Shown piece by piece: positions 14,145 to 15,398 of a stretch of 15,398 nt of DNA. The stretch comes from Desulfarculus sp. (lineage in GTDB: Bacteria > Desulfobacterota > Desulfarculia > Desulfarculales > Desulfarculaceae). Location of the stretch: NCBI GenBank assembly GCA_020216805.1, contig JAIWNN010000112.1, positions 1-15,398 of the forward strand. Reading direction: 5' to 3'. Under the pieces are notes generated by a model. It had not been told where the DNA came from. It searched no databases and saw only the letters and a program-made list of their open reading frames with translations. Each line of letters starts with the position of its first letter. Position 1 is the first letter of the stretch. The translations under genes and the position numbers were made by a program.

Positions 14145-15398
14145 ATGAACCCCGCCCTGGCGATCTACAACCTGGCCGGATGCGCCGCCGCCGCCCTGGC
14201 CCTGCCGGTGGCCCGGCTGGGCCTGGGCCTGGCCGGACGCTGGGGCGTGTTCGGCCCTCGCCTGGGCATCGCCCGCGAGCTGGCCCCGGCCGGCCCCGGC
14301 CCCCGGGTTTGGCTCCAGGCGGTGAGCGTGGGCGAGGTCGGCGTGGCGGCGGTGGTGGCCGAGGAACTGCGCAAGCTCATCCCCCGCCTGGACCTGACCG
14401 TCAGCAGCAGCACCCCCAAGGGCCTGGAGCGGGCCCGGGCCGAGCTGGGGCTCGGCGCCCGGATCGCGCCCTTCCCCCTGGACCTGCCCTGGCCGGTCAT
14501 CACCACCGCCGCCAAGCTCAAGCCCCAGGTCTTCGCCTGCCTGGAGACCGAGATCTGGCCCCAACTGCTGTGGTGGCTGGAGCGCCGGGGCGCCAGCCTG
14601 ATGATGCTCAACGGCCGGCTCTCGCCCCGCAGCTTCCCCCGCTACCAAAAGGCCAAGCCCCTGATCGGCCCCACCCTGGCCCGCTTCCGGGTGCTGTCCA
14701 TGATCGGCCCCGAGGACGCCGCCCGGGCGGTGGCCCTGGGCGCGCCGCGCGGGCGGGTGCGGGTGGACGGCAATGCCAAGTACGCGGGACTCCTGGACAA
14801 GGCCCGGCCGGAGCTGGCGGAGCGAGCCGGAGAGCGCCTGGCCCTCAATGACGCGCCGCTCATCGTGGCCGGCTCGGTGCGCTCCGGCGAGGAGGCACCG
14901 GTCCTGGAGGCCTTCATCAGGGTGCGGGAGGCCCACCCCCGGGCGGTGTTGGCGGTGGCCCCCCGCCACGTGGAGAAGGCCGGCCGCTGGCTGGCCGAGG
15001 CCCAGCGCCGGGGCCTGGCGGCCTGCCTCTTTAGCGGCCTGGACCCGACCCATCCCCGCCCGGCCGCCTGCCCGGTGGTGGTGGTGGACGCCATGGGCGC
15101 GCTGATGGGGCTCTATGGCCTCTGCCGGGGGGCCTTCATCGGGGCCAGCCTGGTCCCGCTGGGCGGCCAGAACCCCATGGAGCCGGCGGCCTGGGGCGCG
15201 CCCTGCTGCTACGGCCCTTCGATGGAGGATTTCGTCGACGCGGCCGAGGCCTTGGAACGGGCCGGGGCCGCCCGGAGGGTGGACGGGGCCGGGGGCCTGG
15301 CCGCCTTTTGGGGCGACTGTCTGCTGGCCCCGGGCGCGGCGGCCACCGCTGGAGCGGCCGGCCGCCAGGTGGTGGCCCGCTGGTCGGGGGCGGCCCGG
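14145..15398 (+). CDS. waaA: 3-deoxy-D-manno-octulosonic acid (Kdo) transferase, partial at the right edge
   Basis: WaaA/KdtA attaches Kdo to lipid A precursor at the cytoplasmic face of the inner membrane, using CMP-Kdo. 418 codons are visible without a stop; the family is usually about 420-430 aa, so only the last few residues should be missing. An N-terminal membrane anchor (~4-28) is followed by LQAVSVGEV with the likely catalytic base E64. Then come CLETEIWPQLL, LNGRLSPRSF, GNAKY, VAGSVRSGEE, VAPRHVEKA, DAMGALMGLYG and the C-terminal signature GASLVPLGGQNPMEPAAWGA. The start at 14145 has only a weak ribosome site (GGACC region); a GTG at 14127 in the same frame is an alternative that adds six residues. 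It has its own promoter and is separated from the dehydrogenase gene by about 215 bp. Confidence 0.94.
   Translation, partial: MNPALAIYNLAGCAAAALALPVARLGLGLAGRWGVFGPRLGIARELAPAGPGPRVWLQAVSVGEVGVAAVVAEELRKLIPRLDLTVSSSTPKGLERARAELGLGARIAPFPLDLPWPVITTAAKLKPQVFACLETEIWPQLLWWLERRGASLMMLNGRLSPRSFPRYQKAKPLIGPTLARFRVLSMIGPEDAARAVALGAPRGRVRVDGNAKYAGLLDKARPELAERAGERLALNDAPLIVAGSVRSGEEAPVLEAFIRVREAHPRAVLAVAPRHVEKAGRWLAEAQRRGLAACLFSGLDPTHPRPAACPVVVVDAMGALMGLYGLCRGAFIGASLVPLGGQNPMEPAAWGAPCCYGPSMEDFVDAAEALERAGAARRVDGAGGLAAFWGDCLLAPGAAATAGAAGRQVVARWSGAAR

Noticed and set aside
13860..15053. 397-codon minus-strand frame opposite waaA
   Set aside because: It is antisense to clear waaA motifs; its own translation is low-complexity and begins in coding DNA.

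Overview
The window is very GC-rich, tightly packed DNA from a Gram-negative bacterium. It carries an outer-membrane porin with a C-terminal Phe and a Kdo transferase (WaaA). The mix of a Porin_5-type porin, an EAL-CBS-GGDEF protein and the general gene style suggests Desulfobacterota (the former Deltaproteobacteria, perhaps a Desulfarculus relative). That placement is inference from style, because no rRNA or other marker gene is present.

Left part (1-8427, minus strand): a complete phosphate-uptake locus followed by a cyclic-di-GMP gene. In transcription order (right to left) it runs: Pho-box promoter, pstS (periplasmic phosphate-binding protein), a hairpin, a porin gene, a strong intrinsic terminator; then a second Pho-box promoter, pstC, pstA, pstB, a roughly 230-bp transposase-less inserted element, phoU; then, after about 300 bp, a multidomain degenerate-GGDEF/EAL/CBS/GGDEF protein cut by the left edge. 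Both Pho promoters show the same design: xxGTnAx-type half-sites in 11-bp steps, ending exactly 10 bp before a TAGnnT -10 box. This implies PhoB control of two separate transcripts, although no phoB or phoR is in the window.

Middle part (8428-10910): a plus-strand pair made of a cyclase/kynurenine-formamidase-like metalloenzyme fused to a histidine-kinase-type dimerisation segment without an ATPase domain, and a GT2 glycosyltransferase 3 bp behind it. A convergent minus-strand gene encodes a small unknown protein with a winged-helix-like segment.

Right part (11072-15398, plus strand): a TIM-barrel sugar-phosphate isomerase/epimerase-like protein with an unusual N-terminal region, a single-pass membrane coiled-coil protein, and a zinc-dependent medium-chain dehydrogenase whose C-terminus runs into a palindromic repeat. 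After a gap with a plausible sigma70 promoter comes waaA (kdtA), cut by the right edge just before its expected end.

A short dispersed palindromic repeat (core GTCATyGCGAGCG...AATCTCT) occurs at three places, always at gene 3' ends. One copy is nested inside the element between pstB and phoU, one lies between convergent genes, and one supplies the last residues and stop codon of the dehydrogenase. The most noteworthy items are the CTAG-flanked element inserted exactly at the pstB stop codon, the paired Pho promoters, and the formamidase-like/HisKA-like fusion.
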